Shown: in pieces, positions 62,320 through 64,000 of the stretch
Layout of the letters: each line of letters opens with the position of its first letter
Position numbering within the stretch: the stretch's first letter is position 1
Assembly: GCF_003939025.1 (NCBI RefSeq)
Contig: NZ_RQIH01000012.1
Location: 176,839 to 240,838, forward strand
Source: Rhizobium sophoriradicis
GTDB lineage: Bacteria > Pseudomonadota > Alphaproteobacteria > Rhizobiales > Rhizobiaceae
DNA length: 64,000 nt
Direction: 5' to 3'
Notes under the pieces: generated by a model
The model's database searches: none
Seen by the model: only the letters and a program-made list of their open reading frames with translations
What the model was told of the DNA's origin: nothing
Made by a program: the position numbers and the translations under genes

Positions 62320-63270
62320 TCACCTCACCGGTGACGTTTCATGGTCGAGAGCGAATTCGGCGATCAGACCGGAATGGTTTGAGCCGAGATTGTCGTCGAG
62401 ACGTTTGAGCGAGATCAGCCGAAGCGGCGCCCGCGCGAATATGTGGTCGATGGCGATCCCGAAGGCACCTGCTGCGATCGGCCATGTTGCCGGTTCAGGT
62501 GCAAGCGTCTTCAGTTTCTGTTCGCGGAGAAGACCCTGGATGCTGGGCGCGATGGCCGACGAATTGAAGTCGCCGGACAGCACCAGAGGGCCGGAAATCG
62601 AACCGAGCGCCTTGCCGAGGTCATCCAGTTCGCCCATCTGGTAGTCGTCGTAATAGGGTTTCGACAGATGCGCCGACACGAGATTGATGGCTTGGCCGCC
62701 GAAGTCGACGCTTGATACCACCAACCTGTCTTTCCTGAGACTGCCAATACTTGCGACCTGCCGCATCACGAACGGCCGTTTGGACAGGACCAGCGTATCA
62801 CAGCTATCTTTGCCGTTGTCGCAGCCGATATGGTAGGGATAGGCCTTGAACAATCGCTGCAGATGAAATGTCAGCGGCTTGGCTTCCAGCAAATTGACGA
62901 CATCGGCGTTCGAAGCGATCACCATGTCGGCAAGGGCCGTCGAGTTTTTCCAATTGTCGATGGCGATGTTGAACGACATCAGACGGAAAAGCGGCGCGGC
63001 ACCCGGCCGCTGGTCATCCTGTGCAAATTCGCGCAGCATGACGAAACCGTGAGCGGTGAGAAAAAGCGAGGCGAGCAGAAGAACCAGGCCGTAAATCTGC
63101 CTCTTGACTGCCAGAATGACGAGACTGGCGGCAACAAAGATGACGCCGAGATGAATCTGAAAGCTGTAGACAAAGGACAACAGCCAGAAGTTCGTGACGT
63201 AGCGCAGCGACACGATGGCAATGGCAAGGGTCAGAAATGCGCAGAGAATCCAATAGATTATATCTCGCAT
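62320..63270 (-). CDS. Membrane-anchored endonuclease/exonuclease/phosphatase-family protein
   Basis: 316 aa from ATG 63270; the frame stays open to 63681 but its upstream part is not protein-like. About three membrane helices in the first 100 residues (YWILCAFLTLAIAIVSLRYV, IHLGVIFVAASLVILAV, YGLVLLLASLFLTAHGFVML), then the EEP fold: RLMSFNIA, VVNLLEAKP, LSGDFNSSA and SNHSGLIAEF with the conserved Asn, Glu, Asp/Asn and His. Such proteins can hydrolyse phosphodiesters of nucleic acids, lipids or inositol phosphates. The active site probably faces the periplasm. Confidence 0.8.
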   Translation of the reverse strand: MRDIIYWILCAFLTLAIAIVSLRYVTNFWLLSFVYSFQIHLGVIFVAASLVILAVKRQIYGLVLLLASLFLTAHGFVMLREFAQDDQRPGAAPLFRLMSFNIAIDNWKNSTALADMVIASNADVVNLLEAKPLTFHLQRLFKAYPYHIGCDNGKDSCDTLVLSKRPFVMRQVASIGSLRKDRLVVSSVDFGGQAINLVSAHLSKPYYDDYQMGELDDLGKALGSISGPLVLSGDFNSSAIAPSIQGLLREQKLKTLAPEPATWPIAAGAFGIAIDHIFARAPLRLISLKRLDDNLGSNHSGLIAEFALDHETSPVR

Positions 63271-63543
63271 CGATCCTGATTCCGCTTGCCGACGACTGGG
63301 CGGGCATAACATGCAGGTCGGCATGTTGCAACGCAGCATGACAATCGGACGCTCATCCCGGCAGATGAGCAGTATCGATGGCATCCGCCAAGTAGACCGC
63401 GCCGACGCCCGTGAAACCCGCATGGGTGCCGCAGTCTTCTCCCTCAAAGACCTATCGACTCGGCCTCTTCTTATCTTGTAAGGGGGGTCACGTGATACGG
63501 AATCGGCTCTTTGCCGTCGGCAGGGGGCCAAGAAAAGGTGGGA

Positions 63544-64000
63544 ATGCGCTACTTCATTACAGGGACGGCCGGTTTCATCGGTTTTCATCTGGCCAGGCGC
63601 CTGCTGCAGGAGGGGCACGAGGTAACGGGCTTCGACGGCCTCACTCCCTATTACAACGTCAAGCTCAAGGAGATGCGCCATGCGGCCCTCTCCCAGTTCC
63701 CGGCCTTCAAACCGGTCATCGCAATGCTAGAGGACCGGCCGGCGCTAGAGGCGGCTGTCCTCGCGGCCAAGCCCGACATCCTGATCCACCTCGCCGCACA
63801 GGCCGGCGTCCGCTACAGCCTGGAAAATCCCGAAGCCTATCTACATTCGAACGTCGAAGGCTCGTGGAACATAATGGAAATCGCCCGGCGGGTCGAAGTC
63901 CGCCATCTGATGCTGGCCTCGACATCATCGATCTATGGCGCCAACGCGACCGTCCCCTTCCGCGAGACCGATCGCGCCGACGAGCCGCTGACCATTTACG
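63544..64000 (+). CDS. lpsL: UDP-glucuronate 4-epimerase-like NAD-dependent epimerase, N-terminal part (3' end outside window)
   Basis: The first 152 residues are visible from ATG 63544 (AAGGTGGG upstream). MRYFITGTAGFIGFHLARRL gives the NAD-binding GxxGFIGxH motif; FDGLTPYYNVKLKEMRHA and HLAAQAGVRYSLENPEAYL match UDP-glucuronate 4-epimerases, named LpsL in rhizobia. The catalytic S is in ASTSSIYG; the Y-x3-K is beyond the edge. It would turn UDP-glucuronate into UDP-galacturonate for LPS or EPS. Another hexuronate or hexose 4-epimerase is possible. Confidence 0.8.
   Translation, partial: MRYFITGTAGFIGFHLARRLLQEGHEVTGFDGLTPYYNVKLKEMRHAALSQFPAFKPVIAMLEDRPALEAAVLAAKPDILIHLAAQAGVRYSLENPEAYLHSNVEGSWNIMEIARRVEVRHLMLASTSSIYGANATVPFRETDRADEPLTIY

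Noticed and set aside
1..64000. CRISPR arrays, tRNA/rRNA genes, transposases or integrases
   Set aside because: None seen: no regularly spaced direct repeats, no cloverleaf with conserved TTC motif noticed, and no transposase-like protein among the frames.

Overview
The window is G+C-rich alphaproteobacterial DNA, most probably chromosomal and most like the Rhizobium leguminosarum/etli group. The main reason is gene content and order: pssT-pssN-pssO-pssP-like genes for polymerisation and export of exopolysaccharide (EPS), a prsD/prsE-like type I secretion system beside Rap/Ply-like substrates, pssD/pssE-like glycosyltransferase subunits, rkpK-, noeK/noeJ- and lpsL-like sugar-nucleotide genes, and intergenic palindromes of a kind common in rhizobia. 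All names rest on reading the protein sequences; no database search was run.

Layout. 1-2.7 kb: the end of a sugar-binding ABC transporter gene, then a divergent ampR/ampC pair. 3.0-12.2 kb: a tightly overlapping operon with a UDP-xylose-synthase-like enzyme, four GT2-containing proteins and an MsbA-like ABC exporter. One of these proteins (999 aa) fuses a GT2, a NodS-like methyltransferase and a NodB-like deacetylase. 12.2-14.6 kb: mostly non-coding, with an AT-rich island, one small gene and a small secreted protein. 14.6-19.5 kb, minus strand: XRE regulator, SARP/TPR regulator, 70-aa ORF, YcaO, TfuA, and probably an 82-aa ORF. This looks like an uncharacterised peptide-modification operon inside the EPS locus. 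19.7-24.9 kb: methyltransferase, membrane protein of unknown function, GH10 glycanase, GT4 and acetyltransferase.

24.9-37.4 kb: a plus-strand run of GT2/GT4 enzymes, a pyruvyltransferase, a Wzx flippase, a Wzy/ligase-like protein, an acyltransferase and PssD/PssE. The part from about 25.4 to 30.9 kb is visibly poorer in G+C. 37.4-44.8 kb: SGNH hydrolase, PrsE- and PrsD-like secretion proteins, a beta-helix protein ending in a cadherin-like domain, and a RapA-like protein of two such domains. 44.9-51.7 kb, minus strand: pssT-N-O-P-like genes and one small downstream gene. 52-64 kb: a transglutaminase-like cysteine protease, UDP-glucose dehydrogenase, a metallophosphatase, a KTSC protein, an MhqD/MhqO-like pair, uracil-DNA glycosylase, the noeK/noeJ-like pair, an exonuclease/phosphatase-fold protein and the start of an lpsL-like epimerase.

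How it fits together: UDP-glucuronate, UDP-xylose-type, UDP-galacturonate and GDP-mannose donors can be made here. The glycosyltransferases would assemble a repeat unit that is pyruvylated and acylated, then flipped (Wzx), polymerised (Wzy/PssT), length-controlled (PssP) and exported (PssN). PrsDE would secrete glycan-binding or glycan-cutting proteins that act on the product. The enzyme that starts the lipid-linked repeat unit (PssA/ExoY type) is not in the window. The 3.0-12.2 kb operon, with its own ABC exporter, may make a separate glycan or glycolipid.
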